Positions 23,682-31,153 of a stretch of 44,904 nucleotides of DNA are shown here, one piece after another; the stretch's first letter is position 1, and every line of letters starts with the position of its first letter. Made by a program: the position numbers and the translations under genes. Under the pieces are notes generated by a model. That model saw nothing but the letters and a program-made list of their open reading frames with translations. It had not been told where the DNA came from and did no database searches. The stretch comes from DAOMOD01 sp964526035 (GTDB lineage Bacteria > Pseudomonadota > Gammaproteobacteria > Xanthomonadales > BPKI01): contig CAZGKE010000008.1 of the NCBI GenBank assembly GCA_964526035.1, positions 1-44,904 of the forward strand. Direction: 5' to 3'.

Positions 23682-24065
23682 TCAGCGCCGCGAGAAGATG
23701 TTGATGACGCCGGTGAGATCGAGCACCAGCAGGACCAGGAACACGATGCCAAGAATGGTCAGGGCGTCACCGCCCGCCGGCAGCGATTCCAGCCGCCCTT
23801 CGAGCTGCGCCAACTCGGCATCGGTAAGCGAAGCTGCGCGCAGCCGCGCATCGGACGGATCGACGCCGAGCTGAACCATCGCGTCGGCCACGCGATCCTG
23901 CGCGAGCAGGGTATCGACCCGCGCCAGACGTACCTCGCGGATCTCCGCCTGGGTCACCGCCTGGGTGCCGACGATGGCGCCGTGCGCGGCGCTCGAGAAG
24001 CCGGCGAGGACAAGACCCCAGACCAGCACGTGAACCAGCATGTTGCGCAGCAGGGAAAGCAGCAT
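23682..24065 (-). CDS. PA2779-type small membrane protein
   Basis: A 127-residue protein with an N-terminal hydrophobic segment that may be a signal peptide (LVWGLVLAGFSSAAHGA), a helical middle with LTDAELAQLEGRLESLPAGGDALT, and a C-terminal transmembrane helix (ILGIVFLVLLVLDLTGVINIF). The middle and end match the PA2779 family, almost always encoded next to PA2778-type peptidases. The protein would expose about 60 residues to the periplasm. Function unknown; a membrane anchor or substrate for the peptidase is a reasonable guess. Confidence 0.87.
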   Translation of the reverse strand: MLLSLLRNMLVHVLVWGLVLAGFSSAAHGAIVGTQAVTQAEIREVRLARVDTLLAQDRVADAMVQLGVDPSDARLRAASLTDAELAQLEGRLESLPAGGDALTILGIVFLVLLVLDLTGVINIFSRR

Positions 24066-24156
24066 CGAAGCGGACTCCTCAGCGAGAATGGATGGCGAAC
24101 CGTCAGTGACTTGAGGTCCGCAACTGTTATGCCATATCCGCTGCCGTTTTGGCGAG

Positions 24157-25236
24157 TCAGGCCTGCAGCACGTTCAGCAGGTCGCCATCGGACACGCCGT
24201 CGACTACTTCCGCGCGACCGATGCCACGCCAGAGGATCAGACGCAGACGTTCCGACAGTGCCTTCTTGTCGAGGCGCATGAATTCGAGGAGGGTCGACGC
24301 CGCGTGCTTCGGCGCGCGCGTTGGCAGACCGAGGGTCTCCAGCAATCGCTCAAGGCGAACTGCATCGTCGGCATCTGCAAGTTCGAGCTGCGTACTCAGG
24401 CGTGCCGCCTGCAGCATGCCCACCGCCACCGCCTCGCCGTGCAGCAACTCCACGTAGGCACCGGCAGCCTCCAGCGCATGACCGAAGGTATGTCCGAAGT
24501 TGAGCAGGGCGCGCTCGCCGGCCTCGAATTCGTCGGCCACGACCACCGCGGCCTTGTGCGCCACCGAGCGCGCCACCGCCTCGGTGAGCAGCGCCGGATC
24601 GCGCGCTGACAGCGCCCCCGCATGGCGTTCCAGCCAGGCAAAGAACTGCGCGTCACGGATGGCACCGTACTTGACCACTTCAGCGAGCCCGGCGCGGTAC
24701 TCCCTTGGCGGCAGCGTGGCCAGCGTGTCGATGTCGCAGATCACACCGCTGGGCTGGTGGAAGGCGCCCACCAGGTTCTTGCCTTCGGGGAGATTGACCG
24801 CGGTCTTGCCGCCAACGGATGCGTCGACCTGTGCCAGCAGCGTTGTCGGTATCTGCACGAAGGCCACGCCGCGCATCCAGCAGGCCGCCGCAAATCCGGC
24901 GAGGTCTCCCACCACTCCGCCGCCGAGCGCCACGATGGTGGCATCACGCTGCGCGCCGAGCCGGGCAAGCGCCGAAAACAGGCGACTCGCGGACGTCATG
25001 GACTTGTGCGCTTCGCCGTCCGGCAGCGTTTCCACCGCCACCCGCAGACCCTGCAGGGCGGGCATGATCCGCCCCAGGTAGAGCGGCGCCACCACCTCGT
25101 TGCTGACCACCAGCACCTGGCGTCCACGAATCATTTCGCGCACGAGCTCGCTGCGTTGGAGCAGCCCCGATCCCACCTCGACGGCATAGCTGCGATCGCC
25201 GAGAGGCACCTCGATGCGTGCGCCGGAACCGTTCAA
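24157..25236 (-). CDS. aroB: 3-dehydroquinate synthase
   Basis: A 359-residue NAD- and metal-dependent enzyme converting DAHP to 3-dehydroquinate, second step of the shikimate pathway. Family motifs are GGGVVGDLAGFAAACWMRG, VQIPTTLLAQVDASVGGKTAVN, GAFHQPSGVICD, the metal ligands EVVKYG and, near the end, NFGHTFGHALE and LHGEAVAVGM. The start is TTG 25236, overlapping the aroK stop (TTGA), with GGAG about ten bases upstream; no ATG or GTG fits. Co-transcribed with aroK. Confidence 0.95.
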   Translation of the reverse strand: MNGSGARIEVPLGDRSYAVEVGSGLLQRSELVREMIRGRQVLVVSNEVVAPLYLGRIMPALQGLRVAVETLPDGEAHKSMTSASRLFSALARLGAQRDATIVALGGGVVGDLAGFAAACWMRGVAFVQIPTTLLAQVDASVGGKTAVNLPEGKNLVGAFHQPSGVICDIDTLATLPPREYRAGLAEVVKYGAIRDAQFFAWLERHAGALSARDPALLTEAVARSVAHKAAVVVADEFEAGERALLNFGHTFGHALEAAGAYVELLHGEAVAVGMLQAARLSTQLELADADDAVRLERLLETLGLPTRAPKHAASTLLEFMRLDKKALSERLRLILWRGIGRAEVVDGVSDGDLLNVLQA

Positions 25237-25775
25237 GCGGTCTGCACTCCATCGGTGCGATATGCGGCGATGAGCTGTTCAGTGTGTCGAGTCATCACAT
25301 CCACCCTGTCGCTTTCGCCGGGAACCACGATGTCAGCCACCGCGCTGTAGAGCGGCTCGCGTTCTGCAGCCATCTGCTCAAGACGGATGCGGCGGTCAGG
25401 GGCTGCCAGCAAGGGGCGACTGCGGTCGCGGCTCAATCGGCGCAGTTGTTGCTCGACGCTGGCGCGCAGGTAGACCACCAGACCTCCGCCCCGCAAACAC
25501 GCGCGATTGTCCTCGCGCAGCACGATGCCCCCACCGGTCGCCACCAGCTGTCCGTTGTCGGCCGCCACATTCACCAGCGCGCGATGCTCTCGTTCGCGAA
25601 AGCCGCGCTCGCCCTCATGTTCGAAGATCAGGGCGATGGTGGCGCCGGTCTGCGCTTCGATCTCTGCGTCGAGGTCGACGAAGCGCAGTTCCAGGCGCCG
25701 CGCCAGCCGTCGCCCGATGCTGGTCTTGCCTGCGCCCATCGGTCCGACCAGAAATATGTTGTCCGGTTCGGTCAT
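25233..25775 (-). CDS. aroK: Shikimate kinase
   Basis: A 180-residue kinase of the shikimate pathway that phosphorylates shikimate with ATP. Walker A is GPMGAGKTS (residues 11-19). Substrate-binding motifs DLDAEIE and GGGIVLRE, the FREREHRAL segment and the lid DRSRPLL are present. Length is standard. It overlaps aroB by four bases, the aroK-aroB order common in gammaproteobacteria. The start region (25775) faces the exosortase gene on the other strand with about 60 bases between starts. Confidence 0.95.
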   Translation of the reverse strand: MTEPDNIFLVGPMGAGKTSIGRRLARRLELRFVDLDAEIEAQTGATIALIFEHEGERGFREREHRALVNVAADNGQLVATGGGIVLREDNRACLRGGGLVVYLRASVEQQLRRLSRDRSRPLLAAPDRRIRLEQMAAEREPLYSAVADIVVPGESDRVDVMTRHTEQLIAAYRTDGVQTA

Positions 25776-25834
25776 GCCGGAATGCTAGCATTGGCAGCTT
25801 GTCTCCAAGCAGACCGGTGAGCCGGCCTTCCGCA

Positions 25835-26353
25835 ATGATCCGATTCTTCCTGACCTTCATGGTTCTCCTGGTGGTCCTGTTCACCGCGCGCATTCTGCAG
25901 CCGGTACAGGATGCGGTGACCATTCCCTTCACCTCCCTGTTGGCCACGATAAGCGCCTGGCTGATGATGCTGTTCGACAGCGATGTCGGCGCGCAGGGTG
26001 TCATCATCTACAGTCTCAGCCGCTCGTGGGCGGTGGAGATCGCACCGGGCTGTGATGGCATCGAGGCGGTGATCATTCTGTTCTCCGCGATATTCGCCTT
26101 TCCTGCGACCTTCAAGCAGAAGCTGATCGGTTTCGTGATCGGTTTCTTCGCCATCCAGGCGCTCAATCTGGTACGCATCATCAGCCTGTTCTACATGGGC
26201 ATGTGGAGCATGGCGGCGTTCGAGTGGTTCCACCTGTATCTGTGGCAGGCACTGATCATTCTCGACGCGATGGTGGTCTGGCTTCTGTGGTTGCGCTACC
26301 TGCCGCGACGACCGGGCCTTGGCGAGACGGCCTCGACAACCGCCGCCGCATGA
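25835..26353 (+). CDS. xrtH: Exosortase H
   Basis: A 172-residue multi-pass membrane transpeptidase of the exosortase/archaeosortase family. The three catalytic residues are visible: Cys73 (APGCDGIEAV), Arg114 (NLVRIISL) and His133 (WFHLYLWQ). The short length and the sequence ALNLVRIISLFYMGMW fit exosortase H, whose known substrates end in an IPTL-type C-terminal signal. No protein in this window has such a tail, so the substrates lie elsewhere. I take ATG 25835; an earlier TTG at 25799 would add 12 non-hydrophobic residues. The stop overlaps the next gene (ATGA). Confidence 0.9.
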   Translation: MIRFFLTFMVLLVVLFTARILQPVQDAVTIPFTSLLATISAWLMMLFDSDVGAQGVIIYSLSRSWAVEIAPGCDGIEAVIILFSAIFAFPATFKQKLIGFVIGFFAIQALNLVRIISLFYMGMWSMAAFEWFHLYLWQALIILDAMVVWLLWLRYLPRRPGLGETASTTAAA

Positions 26354-27225
26354 CTGCTGCCGGGGGACCACCGGCGCGCTGCCTGATTGCCGGATGCGGT
26401 GACGTCGGCAGCAGGCTCGGAATCCTGCTTGCCCAGCGCGGTTGGCAAGTCTACGGGCTGCGGCGCAGGGCCGAACTGGTGCCGGCGCCGATCATTGCGC
26501 TTGGCGGCGATCTTGCCGAGCCGGGCGGCCTCGAAGGCTTGCCCGAGGGGCTCGACTCGCTGGTGTACATCGCGGCGCCGATGGTGCGCACGCTCGATAC
26601 CTATCGGTCCATCTACCTCGATGGACCGATCCATCTGCTGGAAGCGCTGGGCGATCAGGTGGCGCGCCTGCGTCGCGTGATCTTCGTGTCCTCCACCTCT
26701 GTATACGGCGACTGTGGCGGGCACTGGGCAGACGAGAAGACGCCGCCCAGACCGCAGGGTTTCAATGGCGAAATCGTTCTCCAGGCCGAAGGACTGTGGG
26801 CGCGCAGCGGCCTGCCGCTGACCATCGTGCGCATGGCGGGCCTGTACGGTCCCGACCGCCTGTGGATGGTCCGCCGCGTGCAGGAAGGCGGCTTGACCTG
26901 CCAGGACGAACCGCCGTTGTGGACCAACCGCATCCACGTCGAGGACGCCGCGCGCCTGCTTGCGCACGTTCTAGGCATGCAGGCACCCGGGCGTCTCTAT
27001 GTCGGTGTCGACAACGAACCGGCCACCGAGTGTTCGGTGCTGGGCTGGCTCGCCGACCATCTCGGTCTGCCGCCCCCGCAGCCGATGGCAGAGAGAGCGC
27101 CTCATGGCCCGCTTGGCAACAAGCGGCTGTCCAATCGGCGCGTGCGCGAGAGCGGCTTCGAGTTCCTTTTCCCGACGTACCGGGAGGGCTATGCCCAGGT
27201 CACCACCGCCATGCGCCGCAGCTGA
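26350..27225 (+). CDS. NAD(P)-binding epimerase/SDR family protein (YeeZ-like)
   Basis: A 291-residue protein with a Rossmann N-terminus (CLIAGCGDVGSRLG, residues 11-24), a strand RVIFVSSTSVYGDCGG that carries the Tyr of extended SDRs, and VRMAGLYGPDR and NRIHVEDAA further on. This is the pattern of the YeeZ branch of NAD-dependent epimerases, with unknown substrate. The start overlaps the xrtH stop by four bases, so it is co-translated with the exosortase. A role in envelope glycan metabolism would suit an exosortase neighbour, but that is inference. Confidence 0.87.
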   Translation: MTAAGGPPARCLIAGCGDVGSRLGILLAQRGWQVYGLRRRAELVPAPIIALGGDLAEPGGLEGLPEGLDSLVYIAAPMVRTLDTYRSIYLDGPIHLLEALGDQVARLRRVIFVSSTSVYGDCGGHWADEKTPPRPQGFNGEIVLQAEGLWARSGLPLTIVRMAGLYGPDRLWMVRRVQEGGLTCQDEPPLWTNRIHVEDAARLLAHVLGMQAPGRLYVGVDNEPATECSVLGWLADHLGLPPPQPMAERAPHGPLGNKRLSNRRVRESGFEFLFPTYREGYAQVTTAMRRS

Positions 27226-27314
27226 GCGCAACCACCTTCGCTCACCCTTCCCCAGCGCCGCAACCTGCTAGACTCTCGCGACACACTTGTGAACTGCCGG
27301 GAGAGGTCAATCTC

Positions 27315-27521
27315 ATGTCAAGCGTAGTCAAGTTCATCGAAATCTCCTCTTCTTCGTCTGACGGCATCGAAGCGGCGGTACAGCAGGGACTGACCCGCGT
27401 TTCCCGCACCGTGAACAACATCCGAGGCGCCTGGGTCAACGACATCAAGGTGGCGACCAGTGCCGACGGCAAGGTCACCGAATGGCGCGTCAACATGCGC
27501 GTCAGCTTCCAGGTCGACTGA
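27315..27521 (+). CDS. Dodecin family flavin-binding protein
   Basis: A 68-residue protein matching dodecin along its whole length: VVKFIEISSSSSDGIEAAV, the central Trp40 in NIRGAWVNDIKV that stacks on flavin in the family, and the closing WRVNMRVSFQVD. Dodecins form twelve-subunit hollow spheres that store or buffer riboflavin or FMN in the cytoplasm. The ATG at 27315 is preceded by GGGAGAGG. A possible -10 (TAGACT, 27269-27274) gives it its own promoter. Confidence 0.93.
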   Translation: MSSVVKFIEISSSSSDGIEAAVQQGLTRVSRTVNNIRGAWVNDIKVATSADGKVTEWRVNMRVSFQVD

Positions 27522-27676
27522 GCCTCGGTGCCGGCACCCTTGATAGGTGACACGCGCCACACGACCATCCGTGGCGCCCGATGCGCCCTGTCGGCCAGGG
27601 GCAGCCGCCACGACGGCGGCCAGAGGTACAGTCACATGCACGAAGCGGACTTCGACAAAGAAGAAATGAGGGCAGC

Positions 27677-28369
27677 GTGAGCGCACGTATCGGATTACTT
27701 GAAGACGATCAGGACCAGGCGCGGCTCTACAAGCTGTGGCTGGAGCAGGCGGGCTACCAGACCCGCGCCTACCACGAGGCCGTGGACTTCCGCAGGCGGC
27801 TTGGCAGCGACCCCATGGACCTTCTGCTTCTGGACTGGGAGTTGCCCGGCACCAGCGGCATTGAGGTCCTGCAGTGGCTGCGTGAAAACGCCGACCGCAA
27901 CCTGCCGGTGATCTTCATCACCGTGCGCGACACCGAGGATGACATCGTCGAGGCACTGCGCAATGGCGCCGACGACTACCTGATCAAGCCGCTGCGCAAC
28001 GGCGAATTGCTGGCCCGCATCAGCGCCGTATTGCGCCGTTCTGGAATCGGGCCGGAAGAGCAGGCGGCGCCGACCCAGATGGGGCCCTATGCACTGGATC
28101 CGGAGCGCCATCGCGTGCTTCTCAACGGCCAGGAGGTGCCGCTGACCCAGCGCGAATACGAACTGGCGGCCTACCTTTTCCGGCGGCAGGGCCGCATCGT
28201 CAGCCGCGAGGCGCTGCTGGAAGATGTGTGGAAGATCCACGGCGACGTGGTCACCCGCACCGTCGACACCCACGTCAGCCGCCTGCGGCGCAAGCTGGAG
28301 CTGGGCGGCGAGCATGGCTGGCGCCTTACCGCCATCTACCAGCATGGCTATCGACTGGAGCCGAGCTGA
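27677..28369 (+). CDS. OmpR/PhoB-type response regulator, orphan
   Basis: A 230-residue regulator. The receiver domain has the acidic pair (Asp10, Asp11), phospho-acceptor Asp53 (LLLDWELPGTSG), the TVRD switch region and the Lys in YLIKPL. The C-terminal winged helix covers about residues 130-230 (QREYELAAYLFRRQGRIVSR, then TVDTHVSRLRRKL). No histidine kinase lies next to it, so its partner is encoded elsewhere. The start is GTG 27677 with GAGGG just upstream. A 14-codon reading frame (27634-27678) ends on this start codon and could couple translation. Confidence 0.9.
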   Translation: MSARIGLLEDDQDQARLYKLWLEQAGYQTRAYHEAVDFRRRLGSDPMDLLLLDWELPGTSGIEVLQWLRENADRNLPVIFITVRDTEDDIVEALRNGADDYLIKPLRNGELLARISAVLRRSGIGPEEQAAPTQMGPYALDPERHRVLLNGQEVPLTQREYELAAYLFRRQGRIVSREALLEDVWKIHGDVVTRTVDTHVSRLRRKLELGGEHGWRLTAIYQHGYRLEPS

Positions 28370-28406
28370 AGGGCGCTCAATCGTGGTCCACCGGCAGCAG
28401 CTCGGA

Positions 28407-28435
28407 TTGACCCTATGCGCGAGCTGCCCGATAAT
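28407..28435 (+). promoter_or_regulatory. Promoter of tRNA-Asn
   Basis: TTGACC (28407-28412) and GATAAT (28430-28435) are separated by exactly 17 bases. The following GC-rich stretch GTGCGG is the kind of discriminator found at stringently controlled stable-RNA promoters. The mature tRNA begins about 12 bases after the predicted transcript start. Confidence 0.7.
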
Positions 28436-28453
28436 GTGCGGCTTCCGGTTTCT

Positions 28454-28530
28454 TCCCGAGTAGCTCAGCCGGTTAGAGCAACTGACTGTTAATCAGTGGG
28501 TCGGGGGTTCGAGTCCCTCCTCGGGAGCCA
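28454..28530 (+). tRNA. tRNA-Asn (GTT anticodon)
   Basis: The acceptor stem TCCCGAG (28454-28460) pairs with CTCGGGA (28520-28526), followed by the G discriminator and an encoded CCA (28528-28530). D-arm, anticodon arm CTGACTGTTAATCAGT with anticodon GTT at 28488-28490, and T-arm GGGGGTTCGAGTCCCT are complete. A strong promoter lies upstream and a 14-bp hairpin just downstream. Confidence 0.97.
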
Positions 28531-28535
28531 TATCA

Positions 28536-28569
28536 ACGACAAAGCCCGCCTGACAGCGGGCTTTGTCGT
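28536..28569. terminator. Perfect 14-bp hairpin after tRNA-Asn
   Basis: The arm ACGACAAAGCCCGC (28536-28549) pairs perfectly with GCGGGCTTTGTCGT (28556-28569) over a six-base loop. It begins six bases after the tRNA CCA end, so it is probably the tRNA terminator. A long T tract is missing, although the arm carries TTT. Being symmetrical it could also serve lgt, which converges on it from the right. Confidence 0.75.
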
Positions 28570-28633
28570 ATCCGCAACCCGGCCTCAGCGTCGCACTGGC
28601 GCCAAGGCAGTGCTGTGCTTACCGATCGCGCGA

Positions 28634-29500
28634 TCATTTGGCAGCCTTGAGTGACCCTGTGTTACCCGTTCGATAGGCAATGATCAGCAGCGCCAGACCG
28701 AGGGCCACCAGCGGCAGCGACAGCAACTGCCCCATGGTGAGCCAGCCGAAGGCGATGAATCCCATGTGGGCATCGGGCTCACGGAAGAACTCGACGAAAA
28801 ACCGGAACGACCCGTAGAGCAGCGCGAACAGGCCGCCCAGCGCGAAACGCGGGCGCGGGCGGCGTGAGAACCACCAGAGCACGACGAACATCGCCGCGCC
28901 CTCGAGACCTGCCTGATAGAGCTGCGACGGGTGCCGAGCCTCGTGATCGAGCAGGCCCGCCTGGTACAGCGTCTGCAGGTCGCCTCCCTCGAGGTTGAGC
29001 GCGGCCGGAAAGATCACACCCCAGGGTAGATCCGTATGGCGGCCCCACAGTTCTCCGCCAATGAAGTTGCCGATACGGCCGAGACCGAGACCGATGGGCA
29101 CCAGCGGCGCGACGAAATCGAGCGTATCGACAAGCGCGACCCGGTGCTTGCGCGACCACCACCACAGCGCGGCGACCGATCCCATCAGGCCGCCGTGAAA
29201 GCTCATGCCGCCCTCCTGCAGGCGCAGCAGCATCAACGGGTCGCGCAGGAAGTCGCCAAAGGCGTAGAACAGCACGTAACCGAGACGCCCTCCGAAGATG
29301 ATGCCGAGCATGCCCCAGAACATCAGATCGTCAAAGGCCGCAGGCTCGACCCCCGGCATGCGTCCGGCCGCCAGTCGCCGACGACCGAGCCACCATGCGA
29401 CGGCGAATGCCGCGACGTACATCAGTCCGTACCAGTGAACGTCGACGATGCCGAGCGGAACGGCGACGGGGTTGATGTCGTGGAGCCAGGGGCGGGACAT
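28634..29500 (-). CDS. lgt: Prolipoprotein diacylglyceryl transferase
   Basis: A 288-residue inner-membrane enzyme with about seven helices that transfers diacylglycerol from phosphatidylglycerol to the lipobox Cys of prolipoproteins. His102 (SFHGGLMG) and the signature GRIGNFIGGELWGR with Arg142, Asn145 and Glu150 correspond to the essential E. coli residues. One position differs, IGGE where most Lgt have INGE. Start ATG 29500. Its upstream gap is filled by a repeat element (29510-29710). Lipoproteins in this window such as the PA2778-type peptidase depend on it. Confidence 0.95.
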   Translation of the reverse strand: MSRPWLHDINPVAVPLGIVDVHWYGLMYVAAFAVAWWLGRRRLAAGRMPGVEPAAFDDLMFWGMLGIIFGGRLGYVLFYAFGDFLRDPLMLLRLQEGGMSFHGGLMGSVAALWWWSRKHRVALVDTLDFVAPLVPIGLGLGRIGNFIGGELWGRHTDLPWGVIFPAALNLEGGDLQTLYQAGLLDHEARHPSQLYQAGLEGAAMFVVLWWFSRRPRPRFALGGLFALLYGSFRFFVEFFREPDAHMGFIAFGWLTMGQLLSLPLVALGLALLIIAYRTGNTGSLKAAK

Positions 29501-29551
29501 GGGGCTTGGGTGGTTACGTGGTTGGTTGAATAGGTGGTTAGGGGGAAGACG

Positions 29552-29684
29552 TTTTCAGTTTTCAGTTTTCGGTTTTCAGAAAGCGGAAAGCGGCGTGGGT
29601 GGGGTGGGCGGGCATTCGGCGACGCTCCGATCCCGGGTCCCGCCGCGATACTCGTAGGTTGCGGTAAGCGTAGCGCACCCCAAC
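29552..29684 (+). repeat. 133-bp composite repeat, copy A
   Basis: It starts with four heptamers (TTTTCAG, TTTTCAG, TTTTCGG, TTTTCAG; 29552-29579), continues with a 78-bp middle, and ends with a 27-bp palindrome (29658-29684; arms GTTGCGG and CCCCAAC, loop GTAAGCGTAGCGC). It aligns without gaps to the reverse complement of 30972-31104; 13 of the 105 bases after the array differ, about 88% identity. The homology continues upstream in degenerate GTGGTTAC-like octamers (about 29511-29545). It fills the gap between lgt and the RlmI-like gene. No coding potential. Confidence 0.85.
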
Positions 29685-29696
29685 TTGGCCACCTCC

Positions 29697-29710
29697 CCGA
29701 GTCCCGAGTC
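29697..29710 (+). repeat. Heptamer pair CCGAGTC
   Basis: Two tandem copies of CCGAGTC (29697-29703, 29704-29710) end five bases before the last codon of the RlmI-like gene. The unit is one base from the CCGGGTC unit repeated at 6037-6061. Confidence 0.4.
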
Positions 29711-29715
29711 TGGCG

Positions 29716-30921
29716 TCAAGCAGGCAGCACGCGGAAGATGTAGCCCTTGATGTAGTCGGTTTCGGGAATGGCTGGATGCACGGGATGGTCGATATCCTGG
29801 TGGAGCGGAACCAGCATCTGCGCTTGCCGATCGAGATGGCGTGCACCGAGCTGCACTGCGTTCAGCAGTTCATCGCGACCGAGATGGTGGGAGCACGAGC
29901 AGGTCACCAGGATGCCGTCGCGCTCCAGTACCTGCATGGCCATCTCGTTGAGACGCCGATAGGCGAGCAGGCCCTCCTTGTGGTCCTTGCGGCGCTTGAT
30001 GAAGGCTGGCGGATCAAGAATCACCACGTCGAAGCGCTGGCGCCCGGCCCGCAGTGTGCGAAGCACCTCGAAGGCGTCACCACGTTCGGCGCTGACCTTG
30101 CCCGCCAGGCCGTTGCGCAAGGCATTGTCGATGGTCGACTCCACCGCATACGAGGCGCTGTCCACGCACAGCACCTGGTCGGCTCCGAGAGCGGCGGCGC
30201 GCATGCCCCAGGCACCGACGTAGCTGAACAGGTCGAGGACCCGCGCGCCGCGCACCCAGGGATGCAGTCGACTGCGGTTGGCGCGCTGATCGTAGAACCA
30301 GCCGGTCTTCTGGCCGTGGATCGGGTCCACCGCAAAGGTCTGCCCGGCCTCCTCCACCAGCAGCGGCCGGGGCACGTCGCCGAACGCAGTCACCACTTCG
30401 CTAGGCAGGCCCTCCATCTCGCGAATGCCGGAATCGTTCTTCCACAGCAGCGCCTGGGGTCGGAGGACCTTGTCTACCGCCGCGGCGATGTCGTCCTTCA
30501 TACGCTCCATGCCGGCGGTCCCGATCTGACCGACCACGACATCGCCGAAGCGATCCAGAACCAGGCCCGGCAAGGCGTCGGACTCCCCGAACACCAGGCG
30601 ATAGTACGGACTCTCGAAGGCACGCTCGCGCATCGCCAGAGCCACGTTCAAGCGATGCACCAGCAGCGATCTGTCCAGCGGTCGCGCTGTCCCGCGCTGC
30701 AGAAGGCGTGCGCAGATCAGACTGTTGGGGTTGACGTAGCCAAGTCCGATCGCCTGACCGGAGGCGTCGCACACCGCCACCGCCTCGCCCGGCGTGAACT
30801 CCGAGAGCGGCGTGCTTTCGACATCAACCTCGTTGGAGTAAACCCACAAATGCCCGGCACGCAGCCTGCGGTCTTCGCCCTTCTTCAGGGCCAATACGGG
30901 ATATTCGGTACCTTCGCTCAT
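29716..30921 (-). CDS. rlmI: RlmI-like 23S rRNA (cytosine-5) methyltransferase
   Basis: A 401-residue class I SAM-dependent methyltransferase. An N-terminal PUA domain (about residues 1-80, LALKKGEDRRLRAGHLWVYS onward) is followed by an RRM-like central part and a catalytic domain with motif I VLDLFSYVGAWGMRAA, motif IV VVILDPPAF and the cysteine motif TCSCSHHL. This is the architecture of RlmI/YccW, which makes m5C at 23S position 1962. Start ATG 30921; an upstream in-frame ATG at 31002 lies in repeat sequence and is not used. The gene is bracketed on both sides by inverted copies of a 133-bp repeat. Confidence 0.88.
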   Translation of the reverse strand: MSEGTEYPVLALKKGEDRRLRAGHLWVYSNEVDVESTPLSEFTPGEAVAVCDASGQAIGLGYVNPNSLICARLLQRGTARPLDRSLLVHRLNVALAMRERAFESPYYRLVFGESDALPGLVLDRFGDVVVGQIGTAGMERMKDDIAAAVDKVLRPQALLWKNDSGIREMEGLPSEVVTAFGDVPRPLLVEEAGQTFAVDPIHGQKTGWFYDQRANRSRLHPWVRGARVLDLFSYVGAWGMRAAALGADQVLCVDSASYAVESTIDNALRNGLAGKVSAERGDAFEVLRTLRAGRQRFDVVILDPPAFIKRRKDHKEGLLAYRRLNEMAMQVLERDGILVTCSCSHHLGRDELLNAVQLGARHLDRQAQMLVPLHQDIDHPVHPAIPETDYIKGYIFRVLPA

Positions 30922-30971
30922 GGCGCGGGAAGGTAGCAGATTAAGGGGACGGGGAGCGGGGAAGGCAGCTT

Positions 30972-31104
30972 GTTGGGGTGCGCTACGCTTGGCCCAACCC
31001 ACAAGTGTCGCGGCGGGAACCGGGATCGGAGTGTCGCCAAATTCCCGCCCACGTCACCCACGCCGCTTTCCGCCTTCTGAAAACTGAAAACCGAAAACTG
31101 AAAA
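30972..31104 (-). repeat. 133-bp composite repeat, copy B (inverted)
   Basis: This is copy A in opposite orientation. On the minus strand the heptamers are TTTTCAG, TTTTCGG, TTTTCAG, TTTTCAG (31104-31077), then the middle segment and the 27-bp palindrome (30972-30998, arms GTTGGGG and GCCCAAC). The order of variant heptamers differs from copy A, while the rest aligns without gaps. Beyond it three octamers AATCACCT, AATCACGT, AACCACGC (31116-31139) continue the similarity to copy A. Its outer end is 14 bases from the next ATG. Confidence 0.85.
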
Positions 31105-31153
31105 CTTTTCCCCCCAATCACCTAATCACGTAACCACGCGGCTCCACATCCCC

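Noticed and set aside
27527..27538. GGTGCCGGCACC palindrome after dodecin as a terminator
   Set aside because: A 12-bp self-complementary sequence without a loop or T tract forms a poor hairpin.
28536..28569. Hairpin after tRNA-Asn as an integron attC or tRNA-linked att site
   Set aside because: No integrase gene or duplicated tRNA end is visible; position directly after the tRNA fits a terminator.
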